The notes under the pieces are model-generated. The model saw only the letters and a program-made list of their open reading frames with translations. It did no database searches and had not been told where the DNA came from. Positions 11,488 to 22,425 of a stretch of DNA of 64,000 nt are shown in pieces (the first letter of the stretch is position 1; every line of letters starts with the position of its first letter). Source of the DNA: Symsagittifera roscoffensis (Eukaryota; Xenacoelomorpha; Acoela; Convolutidae); assembly GCF_963678635.1 (NCBI RefSeq), contig NC_087064.1:13737599-13801598 (forward strand). Reading direction: 5' to 3'. The position numbers and the translations under genes are program-made.

Positions 11488-12799
11488 TCTGACTTGAAGT
11501 GTCCTTCCAAATTACAGAAGAAGCACCTCGGACCATATTTCATGATGAGCCCCCTGACGTACTCTTCGTGATCCTCGTCGGTCGCGTCGACGTCGTCGAG
11601 AAAGTAGCCTTTTGCCTTCATGTTCTGTTTGTATGCAGAACACGCGGAAACGTGATGGTCTATCGAACCACAATTCGCACACGACCTCCTCTTATCCATG
11701 TCATCGCGAGGTGTGTACGAACTGGAGTTCACACCAATGTGTTTGTCCCGCTGTAGTTACTATAATTGCTGTAACGGTTTTGCGCCCTCGGTCTTTTGAG
11801 TAAATAATCGCGTGACTTCATACGCAAATCATCGGGCGTGGGTTCCTGGTCAAGTGACAGGGTGAAGTGTGTGGCCAACATCGTTTTCAACTCCTCACTC
11901 TTTACTTCGTCCATGAACTTCGAAGCAATCGCCAAGTTTCGCTCGGATATTCTCTCATCGGGATTGCTTCTCCTCCTAAGCAATTCAAGGTCGTCCAAAA
12001 ATTTATCTATGGATTCATCATCTCTTTGACGCCTCTTTTCGAACTTCACCATAGCCTGGTGCCCTTGTACTCCAGAGCCGAAACGATTAAGCAGGATGTC
12101 GAATATCTTGCGAGCGCTGTCTCTCTCATTGGTTCTTTTCGCCATTACACAGTTTAGTGCAGTACCCTCCAGGTTGCTTGTTAGCGCACTGCACTCTTGT
12201 TTCTTGGAGAGACTCTCTTCCTCAAAGTGCAATTTCATCACTTCTATCCAAGTATCAATGCAGCCGTCTGACTCGTCTTTGTATGACTTCGGCTTTTTCA
12301 GTGTCCTTCTTGACCTCTCTCCTCTCTCGGTTGACTTCGAGAGTTTAGTGATGAATGTCTCAAGAGATCTATTCAGAGGCTCAAACATGGAGGCATACAT
12401 CGTTGTGTCCTGTGAGACTGTAGTCAGATCTGGCATTGAACTGACTTGTGGCACAGTTGGCAACCTTGTCTCCGGAGTAGCATCTGCTTCCGGCGGGACC
12501 GGATTCGTCCAGCCGGGCCTCGACGGGGCTGCCCTTGGCCGCTCCCTAGCCCTAGGTTCGTAGTTCGTTGTTGAACTTTGCTGGGCCCTGGCATGACTCC
12601 CCGTACCATCTCCATCATTCGCATGGCGTGAGCGCTCCCTTGGGTTGGAACGCTCCTCCCAATTGCTCCCATTCAAGATCGCGTCAAGCTTCCGCATCAT
12701 TAAGTCAGATTTGGCATCTAACCTTTTTTCCAGGCTAGTTATCGTATGGGCGTAGGTATTGTCATGATCGTTCAGCAATCGCTCGATCTCTCTTGTCAT
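11301..12799 (-). pseudogene. Gag capsid and nucleocapsid (left family B), broken
   Basis: 12799-11729 encodes a retrotransposon capsid-type region (CIDTWIEVMKLHFEEE, FDILLNRFGSG, KRRQRDDESIDKFLDDLE). 11732-11301 holds two CX2CX4HX4C zinc knuckles, starting CANCGSIDHH and CFFCNLEGHF. A frameshift separates capsid and nucleocapsid. About 75-90 bp after LMNEA are missing compared with 28135-28215 of the right copy, which throws the frame out before protease. Confidence 0.88.
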
Positions 12800-12800
12800 C

Positions 12801-13914
12801 CTAGCCTCTCTTTCCTCTGACTCCTTGTTTGCCTGAGGCCAGGCTCTCCGCCAGGCATTGATCGGTGTTGCGAATCAACTGAGCCTGATCAACCCTCGCC
12901 TGCGACTTCACCTGCGTTAGTTCGTCTCTCAAATTCTCTCGACCCTGGTGAGCTCTCTTGTCAACTTGATCTATTCTCTTAGTCACGTCCCGTCTCAGTT
13001 CATCCAGACCCTTCATTACGCCAGCGAACATTTCACTTATATCACCAGTTGCCCCAAATGGCGGGGTTAGCCCCAAGGAAGATGAGGTCAACTGCGGCTG
13101 CAGCCTGGTACTTAATGACGCACCGCCTTTTTGCTTGCTCATCGACGTCATCAATCTGTCGAACGTTGATGACGCTCCCATCGTTATGCCATCTGACATG
13201 GGCCTGGTCGGCTAGGCGGACGACGCCTTCCTGCTCATGTCGTTCCTTGGGCACGATGTGAAGTTCACATCCGGATTCATTATCTCCGGGTGGTCATAAC
13301 TGGAAGACAAACCTTCAGTTCGTAGTGACGCCATGCGCTCATCGTACAAAGACTTCCAGCTCTTCTTGGCCTTCGAACCCGGTTGTTCTTCACTCGGGCT
13401 TATACTCGACATCATCGCGTTGTTGCTCTGCTTGGCCAGAGATGAGTGGGTATTAGCTGGATGTGAAAATTCTCTCCTCCACCTATGACTCTTGGTCTCC
13501 AATTTGGACATTTCCCTGAATAACACTTCCTCTCGCGGCTCGACCTCGGAACGCTCCGAGGTCTCCTCTGTCCTCTCAACTTCCTCCCTCTCGAGGTCCT
13601 CGCTCGGCTCAAAGTCGGGTCGAAAGGCGTCCGTTCCCCTTCGTCAAAGGGGTCCACAAGCGTTTCGCTCGCGGGTCCGGCCTCGGTGTTCCGCCCTTGA
13701 TCGCCATCGAGATTTTTCTCGCTCCTTAATTCATTTCGCTCACTGAAAGATCAGCTTGACCTTTAGTCAATTCGTTTTCAGCAAACACGTCGGAAGCGCT
13801 GCTAAACGAAGACTGGCTACGCCTAGTTTTAAATTGTCGCGTGCTTCCCTTGCTCCGCCTGGGAATCTTAGTAGTCGATCCTAACGAGTCCCTGCGCTGC
13901 ATATTTTGTAACAA
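12801..13914 (-). pseudogene. Gag N-terminal region (left family B), broken
   Basis: Pieces 13914-13726, 13526-13212 and 13199-12801 form the N-terminal about 400 codons of family B Gag, rich in Ser, Arg and Glu, with a basic start (KIPRRSKGSTRQFKTRR) and a helical, charged stretch (RVDQAQLIRNTDQCLAE). The ATG lies within the frame entering at 13914; the right copy has ACG in place of one ATG (25543-25545). This region has no counterpart in family A Gag, which starts near the end of it. Its function is unknown; matrix-like or assembly roles are only a guess. Confidence 0.7.
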
Positions 13915-14380
13915 ATAACAATATTCTCATAATTTAATGGCGATGCACACGTACCGCAAACAAGTTCAAGTTAAATTACTTAACGCTGCCTCTTCGATCT
14001 CGTATCAAAAATGTCTCTTAGATTTCTCAATGACAATCTTAGTGACTCAGCTAAAGTTTTACACAGGGCCTACTCAGCATTGATATAAGCTAACTCAACC
14101 CTGTTGTATAGTATAACAGTATCACAAAATTTTCACAAGATATAATCAATACACAAAACACAATTGATAATCAGATAAGAATATCCTACAGGTGACAGCG
14201 ACCTTTCGCCAGTATTAATTTACCACCACAATCCTATCAAGTCACTGCTTTGTTAAAATCAAACAATTTTTGGTAAAAACCAGTGATGATTCAGAAACAG
14301 ATCAATAAAACTTATTCTTAAAGAAAAAGACTTCCCTCAATCGGAACGATCCGAAAGAACGAAGCCCAGGACACAGTCTT

Positions 14381-14663
14381 CTCAAGTGAGTGTGTATTTG
14401 CCTAATACACCCACCGAGGTCTTCTGTTAGGTGTCCTGCGATTGCCCGAGCTGTCCTACTAAGTAGCTCAAGGCAACCTTTGATCGAAAATTTCTAAAGT
14501 CTATGAAAAAGCTCCCCCACACCCGGAGCGCTCCAAGTGCACGAGAGCAGGGAACAATTTTTCTTCTCAAGTGAGTGTGTATCTGCCTAATACACTCACC
14601 GAGGTCTTCTTCTATGTGTTCCCGGATTGCCCGAGCTTTCCTATTAAGTAGCTCAAGGCAACC
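14381..14663 (-). ncRNA. Duplicated two-hairpin RNA module in the leader (left copy)
   Basis: Two units (14381-14477 and 14563-14663) about 185 bp apart. In sense each can form TTGCC-TT-GAGCT pairing with AGCTC-G-GGCAA, followed by a second stem of the type GTGAGTGTAT pairing with ATACACACTCAC. Both units end with ACTTGAGAAGA. The stems are kept although loops and flanks differ, which suggests an RNA element such as a packaging, dimerisation or ribosome-entry structure. Confidence 0.55.
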
Positions 14664-14859
14664 ACACGACCAAAATCACAAACAAAAAAATTTTGGTTCG
14701 GAAAAATTTTGGTTCGGGTACTTCTGATACACCCGATCTAGAATTCAAAGTTGATCACGAATTTCCGGGTCAAAACGGGCTCCTTTGATCCTAATAAGTA
14801 CGCCTAATATCCTAATATGGTCCTAATTAAATGGATATTTTCCGTTTCCCAGATTGCCA

Positions 14860-15270
14860 CAGAAGGTTTCCTCAAGTTTCAACAAGGAGGGTTGTTAAGA
14901 GGTTTAAGTCTCTCCGGAGGGTTACTTCGGAGGGTTGTTAGGAGACTTAGCCTACTTCGGAGGGTTACCTCAGAGGGTATCCTAGCCACCCAAGTGACTT
15001 CGGAGGGTTCCTCTTCACTCACTAAGGAGGGTCAATTAGAGGCTTAATATGCTCCGGAGGGTTACCTCGGAGGGTTCTTCCAAAATTTTCAGATTTTTTA
15101 ACCTCACTTAGAAGACCCTTCTAGCTTCAAAAAGCATCAAAACAAGCTAAAAGCTCTATGGGGGTTTGTTTTAACTTCTTCGGAGGATCCCTTGGAAAAT
15201 TTCCACTAAGGAGGGTTGCTAAAGGGCTTAAGTCACTCCGGAGGGTTACTCCGGAGGGTTCCGCAAAAAT
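14860..15270 (-). repeat. CTCCGGAGGGTT-type repeat array in the leader (left copy)
   Basis: More than ten irregularly spaced copies of (C/T)CGGAGGGTT or AGGAGGGTT on the plus strand, i.e. AACCCTCCGGAG in sense. Several contain the self-complementary octamer CTCCGGAG. Mirror array at 24040-24560 in the right copy. Confidence 0.85.
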
Positions 15271-17035
15271 CAAGAAAACGGGTTAGTTTACCGCGGTAAA
15301 GTCTCCAAAAGCGGTCCACCTGACTTAAAACTAGGTTGGCTGACACGGTCAACCTTCCCAGTAGGATAAAAAAACGATTTGATAAAATTTTCTGCCGCTC
15401 GGAGGGTTACCTCTAATTTGGACCCTCCAAACCAACAAATTCTAAAAAAAATTTTCTTTTCCGAGGTTATCAACCCAAAACGGCAAAACGGTTGCAGTCC
15501 AAAAAAATTGGTCCAAAACGTCGACTTATGGTACCAAAGTTATCCCGATCGGTTGGCTAGTCTTTGAGAAATCGCCAAAAACGTGTTTGTCCAAATGGCC
15601 TTTTTTCACCACCTATATAGGTTCTGAGAAACTTTTTCCGCAATTCCTATTGAAAGTGCCTAAAAATACTTGAAACGAGCGTAGTAGCCCTCTACAACAC
15701 TGGAATAATGCAAAAAACCGGACCAAAATTGGTTTGGAGACAAAAATTTGGCCAATAACTATCAAATTTGGACCCTCCGATTCCTTCCTTTTCCAATCCT
15801 TAAGTCGTTAGCTCTATCCACGGAGCTAATCAGAGGGTTACTCAAGAATTTTTCTGGCAGCCGAGCACGTTATGCTAGCACGCTCCTAACACAAAAAATT
15901 TTATTGCTCTAGCTCTAAAAACTCAAAAACTCGATCCCCAAAACAGATTGACAAAGTTCAGAATATTATCGAAATTTTGATCGAAAAATTTTCGTTTTTT
16001 CCAACTTCTACTGAGTCTTTTCTCATGCGGTTTCTTTAGTCAGGGGAATCGAACTACGTAGCTACTCCCCATATAAAAGCTTTTGACTGTTTGGAAAAGC
16101 TCGGATATCCAAAAATTTGGGGGTCTATGGTTTGTCGAAAATCAGTAATTTTCGATAAGATTTGGGTGTTTCTTGGGTCTAATTAGGAGATAAGTAATAT
16201 ATAATAAGGATAATAACCTATTATTAGTCGTTAATGAATAGTATTATACCCTCCTTTGCACCAAAATACCCGAATTAAGACCCTCAACTCGGAAATTTGT
16301 AATCGATGGAGGGTACAATCGGACCACGCCAATCTTGCCCCCCACCACTTAAGTTTTGATGAAATAGTACCCGAAGGATACCAAAATTGTTTCAACGATA
16401 CTCAACAGTCGTTGTGGATGTTGTCCCTGATGTCCTTGTTGAGTGTGGAACACGTCGGTCAGCTTGCCACTCTACCCTCCGGCCACCGGCAAAATCACCA
16501 TTAACGTGCTTAAATACTCAAATTACACTCAAGGGAGGGTATCCAACCCTTCGCCAAAACACACAATCTTTCTATCAGAAATGATGTAAATCAATCTGAA
16601 ACAACAACAAATAGGAAGGTCAGATCACATCTCGTCCGAAAATAACATATAAACTGTCACTTTATGTTTTTTACTGTTTTTGGTCTTTTTTGGATTTTTT
16701 ACTGTTTTTTCTACTTTTTTGTTTTCAAATAAATTTATTTTTGGCTTTTTCTTGGTTATACACTATGTTTGTTTGGTTTTACGCTTTCTCTTTAATTATT
16801 TTTGGTCCCGGGACCTTGGGACAAGCGGGCTCATGACTTGCCACCTAACCATCCGGCCCCCGAAATTTTCGGTGTTAACTAGGTTAAAAAGCTAAATAGT
16901 TCTAGGCGGAGGGTACGCACCTTCCCCTAGTACAATAACGGTCATTAAGGCCTCTAACTCGGGCATACGCCCGGAGCGGAGGGTTCGTCGCTGAAACGCT
17001 TGCTGATCATGATGGTCTTATGCCTTTGACAGGCC

Positions 17036-17050
17036 CACCCAGGAGCGCCA
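17036..17050 (-). promoter_or_regulatory. tRNA primer-binding site (family B, left copy)
   Basis: On the minus strand TGGCGCTCCTGGGTG lies 12 bp inside the LTR end (TGTTACA). TGG would pair with the CCA end of a tRNA, giving a primer ending CACCCAGGAGCGCCA. Copies also lie at 18819-18833 and 20603-20617 in the tandem units. The same 15 bases occur in family A. I cannot name the tRNA. Confidence 0.75.
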
Positions 17051-17062
17051 TAAAAACGTCTA

Positions 17063-17914
17063 TGTAACATTCGCCCAAATACTACACAGCGACGGAGCGT
17101 TGAAAAAGTACCTATTAACGACTGGCAGGCATCAGTTACCTTAATTCCACTCGTTTTTCACCGTCTCGACCTTGCCAGTTGATTTTCTGGTCTGTTTAGG
17201 ACTAAGTAAAAAGTTACTATTTTTAGGCCATCAGTCAAACGACTTTGATCAGCTTTCGTTTACATGCGAACACAGCCACATAGCTGAGTCTCGGATCCTC
17301 AGACTACGTGATTGCTATTAAAAACACGGCTCGAACAATTTATTTTATTATGTTTTGGTGTGACAGTTCTATATTAAACCCATTGGAGAGGGATTGACCT
17401 TTTCCTCTTTCTAGCTACTCATATTCTAAAATATCAAACAATACCGGTGTTAATTCAAAGTTTTATGGCATCAGAGTAGCTAAAAATTTAGTTTACTGCA
17501 GTCCTTCAACATATGATAGTCTCCGGGGGACCAAGCCTCCGCTCCCGTAATCTTCTCGAGATAACGTTCTATCTCTCCCAATTTGTGGCACGGGAGGGTT
17601 CCGCGGAATATTCCTTCCCCACTGAAGCTTCCTTTTCCACTAATTTCCACTGCTAAGGATCTTATCGTGTGTTATTGCCACGATAAGAGGCTCAGTTTTT
17701 CTCGTGTTCCCACACGACCGTTTTTCACTATATTTGTCGTTTTTCTGTTTTTTCGTTCCTTTTCGTCAAAATGGCCATCTTTTTGTATTTCTCAGAAATA
17801 CTTGCCCGTCAATCGAAATTTGAAAAATTTAAACTTCCCGGAATATTTCGACCCTCCTTTGCAGCAATTTTTTGTTACAAAGGCCTTTAGTTGTCTTTTT
17901 CTGTCCCGCCGGAA
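17063..17914 (-). repeat. Family B LTR, tandem copy 1 (5' LTR of the left element)
   Basis: Begins TGTAACATTCG (minus-strand LTR end AATGTTACA) directly outside the primer site. It lacks the last 34 bp of a complete 886-bp LTR, including the TGGCACA terminus. In their place 17915-17959 carries a reversed copy of GGGACAGAAAAAGACGAC and a short stretch leading into the next leader copy. Confidence 0.92.
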
Positions 17915-18845
17915 CCCTCGGGACAGAAAAAGACGACCAAAGTTCTAATTAGGACTGACGTCTAATTAGGAGATAAGTAATATATAATAAGGATAATAAC
18001 CTATTATTAGTCGTTAATGAATAGTATTATACCCTCCTTTGCACCAAAATACCCGAATTAAGACCCTCAACTCGGAAATTTGTAATCGATGGAGGGTACA
18101 ATCGGACCACGCCAATCTTGCCCCCCACCACTTAAGTTTTGATGAAATAGTACCCGAAGGATACCAAAATTGTTTCAACGATACTCAACAGTCGTTGTGG
18201 ATGTTGTCCCTGATGTCCTTGTTGAGTGTGGAACACGTCGGTCAGCTTGCCACTCTACCCTCCGGCCACCGGCAAAATCACCATTAACGTGCTTAAATAC
18301 TCAAATTACACTCAAGGGAGGGTATCCAACCCTTCGCCAAAACACACAATCTTTCTATCAGAAATGATGTAAATCAATCTGAAACAACAACAAATAGGAA
18401 GGTCAGATCACATCTCGTCCGAAAATAACATATAAACTGTCACTTTATGTTTTTTACTGTTTTTGGTCTTTTTGGATTTTTTACTGTTTTTTCTACTTTT
18501 TTGTTTTCAAATAAATTTATTTTTGGCTTTTTCTTGGTTATACACTATGTTTGTTTGGTTTTACGCTTTCTCTTTAATTGTTTTTGGTCCCGGGACCTTG
18601 GGACAAGCGGGCTCATGACTTGCCACCTAACCATCCGGCCCCCGAAATTTTCGGTGTTAACTAGGTTAAAAAGCTAAATAGTTCTAGGCGGAGGGTACGC
18701 ACCTTCCCCCTAGTACAATAACGGTCATTAAGGCCTCTAACTCGGGCATACGCCCGGAGCGGAGGGTTCGTCGCTGAAACGCTTGCTGATCATGATGGTC
18801 TTATGCCTTTGACAGGCCCACCCAGGAGCGCCATAAAAACGTCTA

Positions 18846-19697
18846 TGTAACATTCGCCCAAATACTACACAGCGACGGAGCGTTGAAAAAGTACCTATTA
18901 ACGACTGGCAGGCATCAGTTACCTTAATTCCACTCGTTTTTCACCGTCTCGACCTTGCCAGTTGATTTTCTGGTCTGTTTAGGACTAAGTAAAAAGTTAC
19001 TATTTTTAGGCCATCAGTCAAACGACTTTGATCAGCTTTCGTTTACATGCGAACACAGCCACATAGCTGAGTCTCGGATCCTCAGACTACGTGATTGCTA
19101 TTAAAAACACGGCTCGAACAATTTATTTTATTATGTTTTGGTGTGACAGTTCTATATTAAACCCATTGGAGAGGGATTGACCTTTTCCTCTTTCTAGCTA
19201 CTCATATTCTAAAATATCAAATAATACCGGTGTTAATTCAAAGTTTTATGGCATCAGAGTAGCTAAAAATTTAGTTTACTGCAGTCCTTCAACATATGAT
19301 AGTCTCCGGGGGACCAAGCCTCCGCTCCCGTAATCTTCTCGAGATAACGTTCTATCTCTCCCAATTTGTGGCACGGGAGGGTTCCGCGGAATATTCCTTC
19401 CCCACTGAAGCTTCCTTTTCCACTAATTTCCACTGCTAAGGATCTTATCGTGTGTTATTGCCACGATAAGAGGCTCAGTTTTTCTCGTGTTCCCACACGA
19501 CCGTTTTTCACTATATTTGTCGTTTTTCTGTTTTTTCGTTCCTTTTCGTCAAAATGGCCATCTTTTTGTATTTCTCAGAAATACTTGCCCGTCAATCGAA
19601 ATTTGAAAAATTTAAACTTCCCGGAATATTTCGACCCTCCTTTGCAGCAATTTTTTGTTACAAAGGCCTTTAGTTGTCTTTTTCTGTCCCGCCGGAA
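18846..19697 (-). repeat. Family B LTR, tandem copy 2
   Basis: Nearly identical to 17063-17914, with the same missing terminus and the same fold-back tail. It is preceded by a duplicated leader piece (17960-18845) that contains the primer site. Confidence 0.92.
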
Positions 19698-20629
19698 CCC
19701 TCGGGACAGAAAAAGACGACCAAAGTTCTAATTAGGACTGACGTCTAATTAGGAGATAAGTAATATATAATAAGGATAATAACCTATTATTAGTCGTTAA
19801 TGAATAGTATTATACCCTCTTTTGCACCAAAATACCCGAATTAAGACCCTCAACTCGGAAATTTGTAATCGATGGAGGGTACAATCGGACCACGCCAATC
19901 TTGCCCCCCACCACTTAAGTTTTGATGAAATAGTACCCGAAGGATACCAAAATTGTTTCAACGATACTCAACAGTCGTTGTGGATGTTGTCCCTGATGTC
20001 CTTGTTGAGTGTGGAACACGTCGGTCAGCTTGCCACTCTACCCTCCGGCCACCGGCAAAATCACCATTAACGTGCTTAAATACTCAAATTACACTCAAGG
20101 GAGGGTATCCAACCCTTCGCCAAAACACACAATCTTTCTATCAGAAATGATGTAAATCAATCTGAAACAACAACAAATAGGAAGGTCAGATCACATCTCG
20201 TCCGAAAATAACATATAAACTGTCACTTTATGTTTTTTACTGTTTTTGGTCTTTTTTGGATTTTTTACTGTTTTTTCTACTTTTTTGTTTTCAAATAAAT
20301 TTATTTTTGGCTTTTTCTTGGTTATACACTATGTTTGTTTGGTTTTACGCTTTCTCTTTAATTGTTTTTGGTCCCGGGACCTTGGGACAAGCGGGCTCAT
20401 GACTTGCCACCTAACCATCCGGCCCCCGAAATTTTCGGTGTTAACTAGGTTAAAAAGCTAAATAGTTCTAGGCGGAGGGTACGCACCTTCCCCCTAGTAC
20501 AATAACGGTCATTAAGGCCTCTAACTCGGGCATACGCCCGGAGCGGAGGGTTCGTCGCTGAAACGCTTGCTGATCATGATGGTCTTATGCCTTTGACAGG
20601 CCCACCCAGGAGCGCCATAAAAACGTCTA

Positions 20630-21481
20630 TGTAACATTCGCCCAAATACTACACAGCGACGGAGCGTTGAAAAAGTACCTATTAACGACTGGCAGGCCTC
20701 AGTTACCTTAATTCCACTCGTTTTTCACCGTCTCGACCTTGCCAGTTGATTTTCTGGTCTGTTTAGGACTAAGTAAAAAGTTACTATTTTTAGGCCATCA
20801 GTCAAACGACTTTGATCAGCTTTCGTTTACATGCGAACACAGCCACATAGCTGAGTCTCGGATCCTCAGACTACGTGATTGCTATTAAAAACACGGCTCG
20901 AACAATTTATTTTATTATGTTTTGGTGTGACAGTTCTATATTAAACCCATTGGAGAGGGATTGACCTTTTCCTCTTTCTAGCTACTCATATTCTAAAATA
21001 TCAAATAATACCGGTGTTAATTCAAAGTTTTATGGCATCAGAGTAGCTAAAAATTTAGTTTACTGCAGTCCTTCAACATATGATAGTCTCCGGGGGACCA
21101 AGCCTCCGCTCCCGTAATCTTCTCGAGAAAACGTTCTATCTCTCCCAATTTGTGGCACGGGAGGGTTCCGCGGAATATTCCTTCCCCACTGAAGCTTCCT
21201 TTTCCACTAATTTCCACTGCTAAGGATCTTATCGTGTGTTATTGCCACGATAAGAGGCTCAATTTTTCTCCTGTTCCCACACGACCGTTTTTCACTATAT
21301 TTGTCGTTTTTCTGTTTTTTCGTTCCTTTTCGTCAAAATGGCCATCTTTTTGTATTTCTCAGAAATATTTGACCGTCAATCGAAATTTGAAAAATTTAAA
21401 CTTCCCGGAATATTTCGACCCTCCTTTGCAGCAATTTTTTGTTACAAAGGCCTTTAGTTGTCTTTTTCTGTCCCGCCGGAA
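20630..21481 (-). repeat. Family B LTR, tandem copy 3
   Basis: Third copy, preceded by leader piece 19743-20629. Its fold-back tail (21482-21512) ends directly at the TGTGCC start of the oppositely oriented LTR of the right element. Confidence 0.92.
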
Positions 21482-21512
21482 CCCTCGGGACAGAAAAAGA
21501 CGACTAAAGTTA

Positions 21513-22398
21513 TGTGCCATTCTGCCAGATTGGCACAGCGCAACCTTCCGGCGGGACAGAAAAAGACGACTAAAGGCCTTCGTAACAAAAAAGTGCTGCG
21601 AAGGAGGGTCGAAATATTCCGGAAGTTTAAACTTTTAAAATTTCGATTGACGGGCAAGTATTTCTGAGAAATACAAAAAGACGGCCATTTTGACGAAAAG
21701 GAACGAAAAAACAGAACAACGACAAATAGAGTGAAAAACAGTCGCACGACAAAACGAGAGAAACGAAGCCTCTTATTGTGGCAATCACACACGATAAGAC
21801 CGATAGCAGAGAGAAAAAGTGAGAAAGGAGGCTTCAGTGGGGAAGGAATATTCCGCGGAACCCTCCCGTGACACAAATTGGGAGAGATAAGAACGTTGTC
21901 TCGAGAAGATTACGGGAGCGGAGGCTTGGCCCCCCAGAGACAGTCATATGTTGAAGGACTGCAGTAACTTAACTTTTTAGCTACTCTGATGCCATAGAAC
22001 TTTGAATTAACACCGGTATTATTTGATATTTTAGAATATGAGTAGCCAGAAAGAGGAAAGGGTCAATCCATCTCCAATGGATTTAATATAGAACTGTCAC
22101 ACCAAAACATAATAAAATAGGTTGTTCGAGCCGTGTTTTTAATAGCAATCACGTAGTCTGAGGAACCGAGACTCAGCTATGTGGTTGTGTTCGCATGTAA
22201 ACGAAAGGTGATCAAAAGTCGTTTGACTGATGGCCTAAAAATAGTAACTTTTTACTTAGCCCTAAACAGACCAGAAAATCAACTGGCAAGGTCGAGACGG
22301 TGAAAAACGAGTGGAATTAGGGTAACTTACGCCTGCCAGTCGTTAATAGGTACTTTTTCTACGCTCCGTCGCTGTGTAGTTTTTGGGCGAATGTTACA
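21513..22398 (+). repeat. Family B 5' LTR of the right copy, complete
   Basis: Runs from TGTGCCATTCTG to AATGTTACA, 886 bp with TG...CA ends, followed 12 bp later by the primer-binding site. It contains AATAAA at 22111-22116, the equivalent of the AATAAA in the family A LTRs and a likely polyadenylation signal. It is the only complete family B LTR in the window and defines the boundaries used for the others. Confidence 0.93.
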
Positions 22399-22410
22399 TA
22401 GACGTTTTTA

Positions 22411-22425
22411 TGGCGCTCCTGGGTG
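22411..22425 (+). promoter_or_regulatory. tRNA primer-binding site (family B, right copy)
   Basis: TGGCGCTCCTGGGTG, 12 bp after the LTR end at 22398; the match with the left copy extends two more bases (GG). Same sequence and spacing as in the left copy. Confidence 0.75.

Larger units (their letters stand above)
13915..17062 (-). other. 5' leader of the left family B copy
   Basis: About 3.1 kb between the 5' LTR and Gag. Outward from Gag it holds a duplicated two-hairpin module (14381-14663), an array of CTCCGGAGGGTT-type repeats (14860-15270), further scattered GGAGGGT words, an A-rich tract in sense (16660-16760 is T-rich on plus) and a GGGC/GCCC hairpin near 16963-16976 just before the primer site. 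Small open frames in it are not protein-like. The right copy carries the same leader at 22399-25542. Confidence 0.8.
1141..21512 (-). mobile_element. Left family B giant gypsy-like element, deleted and amplified
   Basis: Minus-strand order is: LTRs and leader (21512 down to 13915), Gag, protease, RT, RNase H, integrase, macro-like tail (to 4917), an ORF2/ORF3 deletion fusion, the 3' untranslated region and a truncated 3' LTR. Relative to the right copy it lacks about 6.7 kb of ORF2/ORF3 and shorter pieces of Gag, the RNase H-integrase linker and integrase. Its 5' end is expanded to three LTR-leader units. Many frameshifts make it non-coding as a whole. Confidence 0.9.
16177..21512. repeat. 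Three tandem LTR-leader units (period 1783 bp)
   Basis: Units start at 16177, 17960 and 19743, each at GTCTAATTAGG. Each consists of about 886 bp of leader (with primer site) followed by an LTR and a 31-46 bp fold-back tail. Units differ by only a few bases (for example one T in the T-run near 16690/18474, CAAACAATACC against CAAATAATACC, GGCATCAG against GGCCTCAG), so amplification is very recent. Confidence 0.95.

Noticed and set aside
14860-15270. Telomere-like repeats (GGAGGGTT)
   Set aside because: Spacing is irregular, the unit does not match common telomere repeats, and the array sits at a fixed place in both B leaders.
16256-20150. Repeated 82- and 65-codon frames in the leader
   Set aside because: Overlapping frames in a repeated leader, with changes and no protein-like pattern; their repetition follows from the tandem duplication.
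21454-21876. Open frame of 140 codons and similar frames at 17583, 19366 and 21150
   Set aside because: They lie inside LTRs, are low in complexity (Phe/Ser-rich) and simply recur because the LTR recurs.
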